Part shown: positions 10,591 through 22,439 of the stretch, piece after piece
Numbering within the stretch: position 1 is the first letter of the stretch
Layout: the number at the start of each line of letters is the position of its first letter
From: Ascarosepion bandense
Taxonomy: Eukaryota; Mollusca; Cephalopoda; Sepiida; Sepiidae
Length of the DNA: 64,000 bases
Reading direction: 5' to 3'
Assembly (NCBI GenBank): GCA_037127315.1
Contig: JBBBDQ010000750.1
Location: forward strand, 4,975,001-5,039,000
The notes under the pieces: generated by a model
The model's database searches: none
Seen by the model: only the letters and a program-made list of their open reading frames with translations
Told to the model about the DNA's origin: nothing
Program-made: the position numbers and the translations under genes

Positions 10591-10845
10591 CAGTAGCTAC
10601 ACTAGCATCTACGCATCGTTCATTCAGTAATGAATTAGAAATCTCAGCTATTGACATATGTATACATGATATATCACACGCTAAAAGTCTGCCTTCTTCT
10701 ACCGGGCGCCCATAGCTCATAGGTAGAATCGCAGACTGACGCAAATTCGGTTGTGTTTCAATTCTGGGTAAAAAGCAATTGGAGGTCTAAACGTACTGAT
10801 GAGCTGTGATACAGAAAAACATATCTGTCTGTGGATGACTAATAA
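10590..10845 (+). mobile_element. HHR-SINE copy C, near full length
   Basis: Contains the leader (acagtagctac, ctacgcatcgttcattcag), A box tagctcataggta (10713-10725), a degenerate B box gtgtttcaattc (10754-10765) and a hammerhead core. It differs from the consensus of the other copies in that there is no (TA)n tail; the sequence after ggatgacta is unrelated. Substitutions in core and boxes suggest an old copy. Confidence 0.85.
10785..10840 (+). ncRNA. Degenerate hammerhead, HHR-SINE copy C
   Basis: CTGATGA at 10796-10802 is intact, but the stem II/GAAA junction reads CAGAAAAAC in place of CAGCGAAAC and stem I ACGTA/TGTGG has a mismatch. The GTC triplet is at 10827-10829. Probably inactive. 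Confidence 0.65.
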
Positions 10846-10889
10846 TTTATTTCTGTAGATATTTAAAATATTCTGTGTTTTGTTTTATC

Positions 10890-11541
10890 AGGGGTGAAGT
10901 CTGGACTGCTTGGTCCCACTCATACGATCCGTGCTTCTGTTAGTTTTAGTTTTTAGTGTCCCTTTTGAATCAATTTGTGATATCTGGTTGGGTGCTTCCG
11001 TTATTCATTGGAGTTCTCGACAAAATCCAAAGAAGGATCTGCAACGTAATCGATCTGGACTTAGCAGCTCGACTTCAGTCACTTTTTCACTGACGGGATG
11101 TGGCTTCCCTCTGTCTTTTCTACAAATTTTTTTACGGCATCTGCTCTGACGAGCTTTTTTCCCTGGTGCCCCTACCACTTGAATTTATTACTAGAGTGCT
11201 ACAAGACTGGCTTCTAGGTCCCACCCTTTAACTGTCAAAATAGTCAAATATAACCTCCATTTCTACTTCATCAGCTTCTTTTCTCGCACTTCCCTGCCGT
11301 GGAACACCCTTCCGTATACTTGCTTCCCTGATAGCTACACTCTCCAAAAGTGTAAATGCAACATCAGTTACTATATTCTATCTCCTTGATTCCCATTTTT
11401 CTCCTATCTTTTTTTCGACATTCCCTGTACTTTTTTCTTTTGTTTTTTTTTGTTTTTTTTACTTTTCTCTCACTGTAGCCCCATGTGCACCAGTAGCGTT
11501 CCTGCTTTTCCTGGGGTGAAACAATTATAATAAAATAAATA

Positions 11542-11545
<4 letters not shown>
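10890..11545 (+). pseudogene. LINE-A 3' end fragment
   Basis: Broken frames read STKSKEGSAT, SLPWNTLPYTCFPDSYTLQK and finally an untranslated tail with tagccccatgtgcaccagta and ctggggtgaaacaattataa. These are the C-terminal region and 3' tail of the LINE-A family. The copy ends in short AT-rich repeats (aaataaataaat) and a (TA)n tract, a common ending for LINE-A in this window. Confidence 0.75.

Positions 11546-11549
<4 letters not shown>

Positions 11550-11588
<39 letters not shown>
11550..11588. repeat. (TA)n microsatellite at LINE-A 3' end
   Basis: About 38 bp of TA repeat directly after the LINE-A tail. Confidence 0.9.
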
Positions 11589-11589
<1 letters not shown>

Positions 11590-11843
11590 TTCATTTATTA
11601 TATTTTCTGAACCCATTCAGTTTTCACTTAATTCTAAAAATTTTCGCAGCTTTTCAAATCCAATGAGTTTCTGTTTTCTGTTCTTAAATCTGATTTCTTG
11701 TCTGAGAATTGGTTATTCAATTTAATTTCAAATCCAGAAAGAATATTTGATTTCCTATTCTTTTGTACCGATTCTACATTTTATATAATATGAGTTTGCA
11801 TGTTGAAATCCTGTTTGTTTTCATAACGTCTCCTCTCCATTCA

Positions 11844-11845
<2 letters not shown>

Positions 11846-11882
<37 letters not shown>
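11846..11882. repeat. (AAT)n microsatellite
   Basis: About 12 AAT triplets immediately 5' of a LINE-C 3' fragment. Confidence 0.9.
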
Positions 11883-11884
11883 TG

Positions 11885-12235
11885 ATATGGCTAGCAAACA
11901 AGGAATTTGAAAAACTATCAAAGTATAAAGACCTGGAAATTGAAAACAAGAATAGTACCAGTGATAGTAGTAGGTGTGCTAGAAATGATAAAAAAGGAAC
12001 ACAACAACACATTGAAAAAAATCCGTAGAAATCCTAGTTTAAGAATTATACAAAAAATTGTCTTGATTACAGTCCACACACTAAGAAGAATTTAGTCCAT
12101 GTAACGCTAGTGATGTTATGGGAGGTAGAAAAGCAAATCATGTTATGTAGCTATAACCTATCTTAGGTTTTGCTGCAGACTTGGTACGTAGTGTGACCAT
12201 AGCAGAAATCAAAATATGATGATAATAATGAATGA
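11885..12235 (+). pseudogene. LINE-C (R2-like) 3' end fragment
   Basis: The broken plus-strand frame reads EFEKLSKYKDLEIEN and KTRIVPVIVVGVLEMIKKEH, then PSLRIIQKIVL, followed by a conserved 3' tail (catgtaacgctagtgatg, gcagacttggta, gtgaccatagcagaaat) ending in ATA-rich repeats. The same tail occurs at 53.15-53.40 kb and 56.1-56.33 kb. It is the end of an R2-like LINE downstream of its restriction-like endonuclease. 5'-truncated and frameshifted. Confidence 0.8.
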
Positions 12236-12312
12236 TAATAATAATTATTATTAGTAGTAGTAATAGTAGTAGTAGTAGTAGTAGTAGGAGGAGCAGGAGG
12301 AGGAGGAGGTGG
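12236..12312. repeat. Trinucleotide tract (ATA/AGT/AGG)
   Basis: ATA, then AGT, then AGG triplets follow one another, a simple-repeat extension of the LINE-C tail. Confidence 0.85.
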
Positions 12313-12352
12313 AGTAGCAATCTTTTTACCCTTCTTATTAGATGTTACTGGA

Positions 12353-12655
12353 TATGCAGTGTGGTGTAGTCGATATTGGCTCAGAACGAGAAATTGGGGA
12401 ACCGAGTTCGAATTCCAGTTGACTTCCTTGCATTCACTTATGCGCAAATACCCTCGGGAAAGGTATTAATCCGTCTCTTCCCTCCAGTTATGAGTTAAAT
12501 AACAGGACAGATTAGATTCTATACCCTTGGCTGGCAACCAGGCTACCGCAGAAAGTAACGGCAACCTACTGCGGAAAAATCTTCTGTCTAGTCAGTAATG
12601 TCACGTTTGTGACATAATCACTCAAGCGTGTATCATGTATGACATTTAACACACT
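12353..12655 (+). mobile_element. SINE-2 copy
   Basis: tRNA-derived SINE. A-box-like region gtggtgtagtcg (12360-12371), B-box-like gagttcgaattcc (about 12404-12416), then a long conserved body (cgcaaataccctcgggaaag, ggttaaataacagg-like, tggctggcaaccag, ctaccgcagaaag) and a 3' hairpin around tgtcacgtttgtgaca. At least nine relatives occur in the window. Body differences of several per cent show this copy is old. Confidence 0.8.
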
Positions 12656-12729
12656 GCCCCAGCCATATAAATTTACGCATGCTACTAGATTGGTGTTATA
12701 ATGCGGTCAGTATATACACATATATGTAT

Positions 12730-15700
12730 AATTTTTTATCAAAATCTTTTATTTTTACAATGGTGTTTTTTATCACTGTTTATTAATTTTACAATGTTTT
12801 TTTCACTATTTATTTATTAAAACGTTTTTATCTATTTATGTATGCTTACAATGAGTGTTTTATCATTACTTATTTTTTTAATATGTTTTTATCACTACAT
12901 ATTTATTTTTACAATGTTATTATCAAAATTTACTTACTTTTACAATGATGTTTATCACTACTTTTAAGAGTTTTTTTAAAAATAATTATTTAAGTGTTTT
13001 TATAATATTTTATCGCTATTTATTTTTACAATGTTGTATCATTATTTATTTAAGTTTTTTATTACAATTTATTCGGTTTTACAATGTTTTTTTTGGCAAA
13101 ATTTACTTATTTTAACAATGTTTTTTTCACAACTTACTTATTGTTAAACTATTTTTTAGTTTACAATGTTTTTGATTACTTTTTTTCACAATAATTTTCA
13201 ACACTTTCTTTTACGATATATTTTTATCTCTATTTATGCATTTTTACAATGTTTTTATCATTATTATTTTTACAGTGTCTTTTATAACTATTTATTTATT
13301 TTTGCACAGTTTTTATCAATATTTTTACAAAGTGAATTATACAATGATTTTTAATTACTATTTATATTGCAATGTTTTATATAAGTATTTATTTTTGCAA
13401 TATTTTATCTCGATTTTTGCAATGATGCCTTCATTGTTTAATTATTTTTACACTATTTATCCCTATTTTATTACTATTTATCTATTTTTGTAATATTTTT
13501 ATCATTACTTATCTATTTTTACATTTTTACTACTGTTTATTTATTTTTACAATGATTTTTATTTTTATTTATTTATTTGTTTAATGTTTTTATCAATATT
13601 TATTTTTTTACAATATTTTTTATCACTATTTATTTCATTTTTTCAAAGGTTTTCTTATTATTTATCAATTTTTGCATTGTTTTTATCACTATTTATTTAT
13701 TTTTCTAATGTCTTTTTTAAGCCATGTATTTATTTTTATAGTGATTTTTATCACTATTTATTTATTTTTTAATAATATTTGTATTTTTTTTACAATATGT
13801 TTAACACTATGTATTTACTTTTTACAAATTTTTTTCTCTATATATAAACTTCTGCAATATTTTTTATCCTAATTTATTTATATAATGTTTATTTATCACT
13901 ATTTATTTTTACAATAATGTTTATTACAATTTATTTATTTCACAATGTGTTTGATCACCATTCATGTCATTTTACAATGTTTTTATCACCAATTATTTAT
14001 TTTCACAATGTGTTTTTATCACTATTAATGTCTTTTAACAATATGCTTTTATCAAAATGATTTTAGCATAATTTGGATCACTATTTATGAATTTTGGCCA
14101 TGTTTTTTGTAATCCCTACACTGATTTATTATTACAATTTTAACACCATTTATTTTTACGTTTTTATCACTATTTATTTATTTTACAATGATTTTCATCT
14201 ATAATTTACTAATATTTATTTTTACAAGGCTTTTTAACATTATTTATTCTGACAATGATCCTTATTACTATTTAATTATTTTTACGATGTTTTATCACTA
14301 TTTGTTTATTTTTTCAATGTTTTTATCATTATTTACTTATTTTCACAATTGCTTTTTCAATATTTATTTATTTTGAAATGAATCTTATTGCTATATATTT
14401 ATTTTTAGTGTTAGTATCACTATTTATTCATTTTTACTGTTTCTATCAGTATTTGTTTTACAATGATTTTATCACTATTCATTTTCACATAGTTTTAATC
14501 AAGCCATTGTACAATGATTTATATCACTATTTAATTATTTTGAAAATGTTTTTTATCATAAATATTTTACAAAGCTTTTTTTTATCACGACTTGTTTATT
14601 TTTACAATTTTTTTATCATTATTTATTTATTTATACAAAGACTTTCTGAACAATTTTTATTAAATTTTACAAGTTTTTTTAAGAGTATTCATTTTTACAA
14701 TGTTTTTCATCCCTGCTTTTTAGAATGAGTTTTATCACTGTTTATTTTTATAATGTTTTTATTAGGATTTATTTGTTTTCATAGGATTTTTAGCACTATT
14801 TTTGTTATTATTTATTAATTTTGTCAAAGATTATTTTATCACTATTTGTTTATTTATTTTATCACTACTTATTTTTTTATGGTGTTTTTAACACTATTTA
14901 TTCTTACACAGGTTTTATCACTATCTTTTCGTTTTACAATGTATTTATTTTTTACAATGTTTTTTTATCAGAATTTATTTTTAGAAAGTTTTTTATCTCC
15001 TTTTTTATCTCTATAACGTATTTTTATCACTTTTTACAATACTTTTTTTTATCGATGTCTATTTATTTTTGAGTGTTTTTATCACTATTTATTTTTACAA
15101 TGTTTTTATGACTATTTATATTAATATTTACAATGATTTATTACTATTTTTATATGTTCTCACTATTTGATAATTTTAAAATTCTTTTTGTTACTATTTT
15201 TACTGTTTGCTTGTCACTATTTTTTGACATTGATTCTTATTAATATTTATTTATTTTACAATGTTTTTTATCACTATTTATCTACTATTACAAAGCTTTT
15301 TATTACTACTTATTCATTCTACAATCTTTTTTATCATTATTTATGTATTTATACAAAAGTTTTTATCACTTATGTATTTTTATCAATTATGTATTAAATT
15401 TTACAAATTTAACCACTATTTACTTATTTTTCGATGTCTTTAATCTCTGTTTATTTTGACAATGTTTTTATTGCTAAATATTTTTACAATATTTTTTACA
15501 CTATTTATATTTACAATGTTTTTATCACTATTTACATATTTTTCAATATTTTTATCACTATTTGTTTTTGCTATTATTTATTTATTTTCTAAAGATTTTC
15601 TTATTAGTATTTTTGAAAGTTTTACAATATTTTTTGTCACTATTTATTTATTTTACAATATTTTTATAACTATGTTTTTCATTTTTTCAGTGTCTGTTTT

Positions 15701-18365
15701 ACTATTTGTTGTTTACAATGTTTTTTATCACTATTAACTTATTTTACAAAAGTTTTTATTTTTCGTTTTACAATATTTTTTATCAAATTTCTCACAAAAT
15801 TCTTTATCACTAATTATTTATTTTTAGAATGTTTTTATCACTATTTATTTAATTTTACAATGTTTATAACACTATTCATTTTTAGTAACAATGTTTCTTA
15901 CCACTTTTTTTGCAATGGTTTTTATCACTATTTAGTTATTTGACAATGTTGTTTTATAAATATTTGTTTATTTTTACAATGCTTTTATCATGATTTCTAT
16001 ATTTTTACAAAGTATTTATCACCACTTATTTATTTTTACAAAGTTTTTATCTGTATTTTCATCATGTGGTTTTATTAGTTTTTACAATATTTTTATCACT
16101 ATTTTTACTATGTTTTATCACCAATTGTTTATTTTTACTACGTTTTTTTATGCCTATTTATTTTTATAATGTTTATATCGCTATTTAAATTTATAATATT
16201 TTCTTCACTGCTTATTTTGAAAATTTGTTTTCTATCGCTATTTATCAATTCTTAGAATGTTTTTATTAATATTGATTTTTCTAGTTTTTAATTCCTATTA
16301 GTTTTTACAATAGATTATTATCACTATTTACTTATTTTTACAATGTTTTATCACTATTTATTTTTACAATGTTTTTATTACACTTTATTTATTTTTACAA
16401 TATTTTGTCACTATTAATTTATTCATACAATATTTGCATCACACTTTATTTATTTTACAATGTTTATCACTATTTGTTTATTTTTACAATATGCTTATCA
16501 GTATTGAGATATTTTTACAATTTTTATCACATTTTATTGATGTTTATTATTATTTATTTATTTTTACAATGATTTTTTCCACTATATATTTATAGTAAAT
16601 ATTTATTTTATCAATATTTTTTAATATTGTTTTTATTAATAATTTTTCCAATGTTTTACTAACTATGTATTTATTTTTACAATGTCTTTTTTCAGTATTT
16701 ATTTACCTTTACAGTATTTTTATCACTATTTTCTTTTACAATATTCTTATCATTATTTTTTATTTATAAAACATTTTTTCACTATTTTTGTTATTTTCAC
16801 AATGTTTTTATCACTATATTTACCATCATTATTTTCATCATTATTTATTTTACAATATTTTTCTCAATTTTTCATCTTATGATGATACATAGAGTTTCCA
16901 ATATTTTAACACTTTTTATTTTTTTGCAATGTTTTTTATCACTACTTATTTTTTTACTATGTTTTTATAACTATTTATTTATTTTCAAGTGTTTTCATCA
17001 CTATTTATTTATTTTCAAGTGTTTTTATCACTATTTATTTATTTTCAAGTATTTTTCTCACTATTTATTTTCAAGTGTTTTTATCACTATTTATTTTTTT
17101 GCAATGTTTTTTATCACTACTTATTTTTTTACTATGTTTTTATAACTATTTATTTATTTTCAAGTGTTTTTATCAATATTTATTTATTTTCAAGTGTTTT
17201 TATTGCTATTTATTGATTTTCAAGTTTTTTTATCACTATTTATTTATTTTCAAGTGTTTTTATCACTATTTATTTATTTTCAAGTGTTTTTATCACTATT
17301 TATTTATTTTCAAGTGTTTTTATCACTATTTATTTATTTTCAAGTTTTTTTTATCACTATTTATTTATTTTCAAGTGTTTTTATTGCTATTTATTTATTT
17401 TCAAGTTTTTTTATCACTATTTATTTATTTTGAAGTGTTTTTATCACTATTTATTTATTTTCAAGTTTTTATCACTATTTATTTATTTTCTAGTGTTTTT
17501 ATCACTATTTATTTATTTTCAAGTGTTTTCATCACTATTTATTTATTTTCAAGTTTTTTTATCACTATTTATTTATTTTCAAGTTTTTTTTATCACTATT
17601 TATTTATTTTCAAGTGTTTTTATCACTATTTATTTATTTTCAAGTGTTTTTATCACTATTTATTTATTTTCAAGTTTTTATCACTATTTATTTATTTTCT
17701 AGTGTTTTTATCACTATTTATTTCTTTTCAAGTGTTTTTATCCCTATTTATTTATTTTCAAGTGTTTTTATCACTATTTATTTATTTTTAAGTGTTTTTA
17801 TTGCTATTTATTTATTTTCAAGTTTTTTTTATCACTATTTATTTATTTTCAAGTGTTTTTATTGCTATTTATTTATTTTCAAGTGTTTTTATCACTATTT
17901 ATTTATTTTCAAGTGTTTTTATCACTATTTATTTATTTTCAAGTGTTTTTATTGCTATTTATTTATTTTCAAGTTTTTTTTATCACTATTTATTTATTTT
18001 CAAGTGTTTTTATCACTATTTATTTATTTTCAAGTGTTTTTATCACTATTTATTTATTTTGAAGTGTTTTTATTGCTATTTATTTATTTTCAAGTTTTTT
18101 TATCACTATTTATTTATTTTCAAGTTTTTTTATCACTATTTATTTATTTTGAAGTGTTTTTATCACTATTTATTTATTTTCAAAAAAAAAATAGTGATAA
18201 AACACTATTTATTTATTTTGAAGTGTTTTTATCGCTATTTATTTATTTTCAAGTGTTTTTATCACTATTTAATACTACAGTATTCTTTGTCACAATTTTC
18301 TTTACAATATTGTTTTATCACTATCTGTTTATTTTTACAATGTTTTTATCATTGTTTCTTTACAG
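12730..18365. repeat. 5.6-kb AT-rich 30-bp minisatellite
   Basis: The unit is about 30 bp, close to gtttttatcactatttattt followed by attttcaagt. From about 16,980 to 18,280 units are nearly identical and phased at 30 bp (29-31). Outside this core, leftward to 12,730, the same unit is recognisable but diverged and often reads acaatg in place of caagtg. Because 30 is divisible by 3, long open frames with a 10-residue period (FLSLFIYFQV) appear on the plus strand; they are artefacts, not genes. Few cytosine or guanine bases occur. Confidence 0.95.
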
Positions 18366-18369
18366 TCGT

Positions 18370-18620
18370 GTAATAGATGTTAACTTAGAATGAGACATCG
18401 AATTCCAGCCAATTTTGTTTTATTCACTTATGCACAAATATCCATGGAAAAGTTAAGAATAAATCATTTCTTTTGCTTCTATTGGTTAAATACCAGCATT
18501 GACTGAGCTCTCTAGCTGTAGTTGCAGGTGGACTATTCTATTTTTAAAACCGTATGTGGCTCTGAGGAAAAAATCACGGCTTTCCCTTTGGCAAGGCATA
18601 TCACATAGAATCTACCGCAG
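18370..18620 (+). mobile_element. Degenerate SINE-2 copy
   Basis: Shares tcgaattccagccaatttt, tcacttatgcacaaatatcc and ggttaaata with SINE-2 in the right order, followed by ctaccgcagtcag. Head and tail are badly eroded. Confidence 0.55.
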
Positions 18621-18718
18621 TCAGGGTTATGTTGAATACATCAGCAGTTGAATGTGGTCAATGATGGACTCTAAGACCCCTGATTTTTGACAGTGTACTG
18701 CAGTGGTGTAATGCAATA

Positions 18719-19886
18719 TTAGGCTGTCTCAAAAGTTCGTAAACATTGCGGAAAATTGAATGTTTATGCAATTTTGCGTTTATATTGCTATAGTGATCTT
18801 CATCTTTGTATTCCAGATGGCAATTGATAAAATTGAGCTGCGAGTTTTCATTCGTTACTGCTGAAAGCGAGGTCTTTTAACCAGAAAAGCTGCAGAAGAG
18901 ATTTGTGCTGCCGAAGGTGAAGGAACAATTGCATATGCGACGATCTCAAAGTGGTACAAGCGTTTCGATTCTGGCGACATAAGTCTTGATGATAAGCCTC
19001 GTTTGGGACGGCCGTTAAAGTTGGATGATGGAGACTTGCAAACCAGGTTGGACATTGCGCCTTCATCGAGCACTCGAGTATTAGCTCATGAGCTTGGATT
19101 TGTAAATCGACAATTCGCCGACATTTGAAGTAACTTGATTTTGTTCACTAAATGCCACGCCAAGATCCGCACGAACTCACCGAAGCACAAGCCAACAGAC
19201 GAGTTGAAACTTGCCGTCAATTGCTCAGCAATCCATTGAACGAGCGTTTTTGGAAGCGCATGGTGACATCCAACGAGAAATGAGTCTATCTGGTCCAGCA
19301 CAATCGAGACAAGCGATGGGTTCAGAACCGTCGGTTCCAAAACAAGATCGATTCGGCAAGAAAGTCATGTTGTGCGCTTGGTGGAACTTTGAAGGAATTG
19401 TGCATTTTGAGTTGGTTTCGAATGGTTGTATCATCAGTGCCAAACTTTACTCAGTAAATTTAGTGGGTCTACGAAAAAGTGAAGCAAAAGTACCCAGCTC
19501 TGATCAACCGAAACCGCGCTTTGATGCAGCAGGACAATGCCAAGCCACACACCGCCAGGAAGACCAAAGACGTTTAAACAGCTGGATTTTGTCACATCCA
19601 GCGTACAGTCCTGACTTTGCTCCATCAGATTACGGCCTTTTCCGCTCAATGCAACACTTTCTAAAGGGCTGCTGATTCGACTCGTTTGATGAAGTCGAGG
19701 AAGCGTATCAAGGATTCTTTGATATGAAGCAGGCTGAATGGTACTTTGAATAGATCCGAAAGCTTGCATATCGATGGCAGAAAGTCTTGGAAAACGATGG
19801 TCTTTATTTTGAGCAATGATTTTTGTTGTTCTGTGAGTAAAATTTCAATTTTTTGCAAGTGTTTACGAACTCTTGGGACAACCTAA
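18719..19886 (+). mobile_element. Mariner element, full length, inactivated
   Basis: A 1,168-bp element flanked by TA. Terminal inverted repeats start ttaggctgtctcaaaag and, on the other end, ttaggttgtcccaagag (about 23 of 26 match over 26 bp). The single coding region between them is a mariner transposase relic. Length and ends fit a typical mariner of about 1.2-1.3 kb. A second, internally deleted member lies at 48.67-49.19 kb on the other strand. Confidence 0.93.
18817..19820 (+). pseudogene. Mariner transposase pseudogene (DD34D type)
   Basis: The N-terminal helix-turn-helix region begins at ATG 18817 (MAIDKIELRVFIRYC), hits an in-frame TGA at once, then reads TRKAAEEICAAEGEGTIAYA and TISKWYKRFDSGD. 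The catalytic region is FWKRMVTSNEK: the first catalytic aspartate is N and the next tryptophan codon is a stop. MQQDNAKPHTA keeps the second aspartate, and AYSPDFAPSDYGLF keeps the third. Additional stops and frameshifts follow. A cut-and-paste transposase normally uses the three aspartates to hold metal ions, so this copy cannot work. Confidence 0.93.
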
Positions 19887-20460
19887 TAGATAATTTATAC
19901 TGGATACTAGATATGACTTAATTATTCTCTGAGCCGGATAAAAACTGCGGGAACGCATAGAGCAGCATCTTGTGGCTCCTAACATATGCGCATGTGCGAC
20001 ATTTTATGATGATACATGGGGTTATTCTGGTGGAAGACCAAGCTAGTTCAGTAAGTCGTTTTACAATTGCATGACAAAGTATTAGTCTAATTTTATGGGT
20101 GTCATGGGTTCTAATCTCAGACCAAACAATGCATTTCTGTATATCAGTTCATTAGAAAAAGTTGAGTAGTAATACAAGAGAAAAGGTCACAACTAAAAGT
20201 CTGATATTTTTAGGAATAATACCGGATCTAACAAAGCGTCAAGGATAACAATAAAAGCTAAAGAATATCCATTCAACATCCCCCGAAGTTGACTTTTACG
20301 GTGACGGAAATTGTATAATCGAAACAAATTTAATGAATCTTTTCATGTTAACAATAACATGGTCATATTGCCCACTAAGGATTTATAAGAGAAGAAAAAA
20401 GGCTTCTATAGTATTTGTGAAAGATAATGTTTGTAATATTCAAAAAATAAAATGAAATCT
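19887..20460. other. Unassigned stretch
   Basis: No gene or repeat recognised between the mariner and the purine-rich zone. Confidence 0.5.
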
Positions 20461-20499
20461 CACGTAGTGTGTTTTCTCGAATATGCGATTACCCGTGTG

Positions 20500-21018
20500 G
20501 CTGCTGTGGAGAAGAACTTAAAGAATAAGTTTTCAGTCGTGGAGGAGGAGGAGGAGGAGGAGGAGGAGGAGGAGGAAGAAGAAGAAGAGGAATAAGAAGA
20601 AAACGGGACAAAAGTCGTGATGAAAAGGAACTGCAAAAAAGAAAGTAATATTGTTGACATTGATGATGATTAAGAAGAGAATGAACAAAAAGAAAAGAAA
20701 GAAAAAGAAGGAAGAACGAAAAATAAGTTGCAATGATGATGATGATGATGATGAGAAAGAGAAGGTGGAGAGGTAGAGAAGGAGGACAGCGAGGAGTTAA
20801 AACAGAACAGACGATGAAAAACTGAAGAAAGAAGGGAAAGTTAAGAACCAAAAAACGTAGAAAATGGTGAAAACAAAAGAAAAGTAAAATGATGAACGAG
20901 AGAAGAGAGGGTGATTTGAAAAGAAAGAAGAAAAAAGAAAGTATAAGAGCGTGTGATATTTAAGAGATGGTATGAGGAGTGAAATATAAAGAAGAACAAG
21001 AAGAAGCCGAAGAAAAAA

Positions 21019-21053
<35 letters not shown>

Positions 21054-21078
21054 TGTGCTTTGAAAAGAAGAAGTAAAA

Positions 21079-21112
<34 letters not shown>

Positions 21113-21180
21113 GAAGAAGAAGAAGAAGAAGAACAAGAAGAAGAAGATCAAAAGAGAATGAGAAAATAAAAATTAGGCGA
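20500..21180. repeat. Purine-rich zone with (GGA)n, (GAT)n, (GA)n, (TTA)n, (GAA)n
   Basis: Plus strand is strongly A+G rich. Sub-tracts: (GGA)n about 20541-20575, (GAT)n about 20736-20753, (GA)n about 21026-21051, (TTA)n about 21079-21112 and (GAA)n about 21113-21148. Long minus-strand frames rich in F, S and L arise only from composition. Such polypurine tracts can form triplex DNA; that is general knowledge, not shown here. Confidence 0.85.
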
Positions 21181-21396
21181 AGACGTTGAATGTTTTTTCT
21201 AAGTCTTGTCGTTCATATCCCCGACGGCACACTGTCAACTCCTGTTAAGGTCGGTTAGATGAACGATATTTGAATTCTTTCAAGCAATTAAAAAAAATCC
21301 ATTATTGGAAGGTGAAAAGTAAAGCGGGTTGAGAGTGGTGTCATGGGTCGATAGGGTGTTGGGCATTTAATGTATTTGCGAGATTACGTGGTTTTG

Positions 21397-21401
<5 letters not shown>

Positions 21402-21477
<76 letters not shown>

Positions 21478-21492
21478 GTGTGTGTGTGCGTG
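21402..21492. repeat. (TG)n microsatellite
   Basis: About 90 bp of TG repeat with a few GC interruptions at its 3' end. Confidence 0.95.
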
Positions 21493-21749
21493 CGGATGGG
21501 TGTGCGAATAATTACGGCAGTACGAAAATGGTAATGTAGGTTTCCGCTTTATATTGAAGCCGAGCAAATTTTCTTTATTAACAAATAAATCTTAATTTTG
21601 TGACCTTTTCAATATCAACAAAAAAAGCATAAAATAAATATCGATTTTTACCTTCTAAAGATGTTCTCTTACACAGTCATTACTCTTATGCAGTTATTAC
21701 TCTTATACAGTTATTTCTCTTATACAGTTATTTCTCTTATTCAACATTT

Positions 21750-22310
21750 TTACGGTATTTACATTATTCGGACTATTGTCCTCATCTTTGTTGTTTAGTA
21801 ACGCGGAGGGCCAGAGAAAATCATTAGTGTCAAAAATTGCAATATGAGCTCTGGTAAAATAACTAGAGAAAACCGTTAACATAAAAAATACTAGAGAAAA
21901 CCATTAAGATAAAAAAATTGCAATATTAACTCTGGTAAAAAAGGGGGACTGGACATTAAGGTTTATAAGTCCCAAAAATTCAGTTGTTCTTGTCCTTAAG
22001 GACACATGGCACAGTGGATATAGACCTTAGTTAGTTCTTGACTTGACTCGACTCGACTCTTAGAGTTATAAGTTCAATACAAGGGAGATAACTTATGACT
22101 TCCAATCGAAGCTTTACGCAAGGGATGGTTCATATACCCCAGTGATTGTAATAAAGGGTTTGGTTCGAAATTCCTAGCACTTGAAGAAGGCAGGAGCGTA
22201 CAAAGGCCGGAATGTCGTACAAATGGCAACAAAGACGAGGACGACAGTCCGAATAATGTAAATACTGTAAATACTACCTCATCTCAGAAATATAGACACA
22301 TATTTTTACA
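21750..22310 (+). mobile_element. SINE-3 / inverted-repeat family, second copy
   Basis: Same family as 5381-5862. A remnant of the left arm (cattattcggactattgtc, 21760-21779) is followed by unrelated sequence with a duplicated ctagagaaaacc. The tRNA-like head (ccttaaggacacatgg, 21993-22008; ttataagttcaatac) and right arm (cagtgattgtaataaaggg to gtccgaataatgtaaat) follow. The right arm keeps CTTGAAGAAGGC..GGCCGGAA in place of the hammerhead-like core. A small ctcgactcgact expansion lies at about 22045. Confidence 0.65.
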
Positions 22311-22439
22311 TTATTCACCTAATGTAAGGCTTAAGCGACACTTAAGTTCTAGGATTACTGGTTGTTTATGGACGTAGGAGGAAGCGGTAATCTTTGCAGA
22401 TTATAAGAATATACAGGAAATAGTTAAAGGAAACTAAAA

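Noticed and set aside
16980..18393. Long open frames of 190-260 codons with a 10-residue repeat (FLSLFIYFQV)
   Set aside because: They are produced by a 30-bp tandem repeat with no in-frame stop. Frames exist in parallel in overlapping phases, there is no start context, and composition follows the AT-rich unit.
19211..19675. 154-codon plus-strand frame as a new gene
   Set aside because: It is a shifted reading of the mariner transposase pseudogene between its terminal repeats.
20489..20851. Minus-strand frame of 120 codons rich in P, L, F and S
   Set aside because: It is the translation of (GGA)n/(GAA)n purine-rich DNA; no domain is recognisable.
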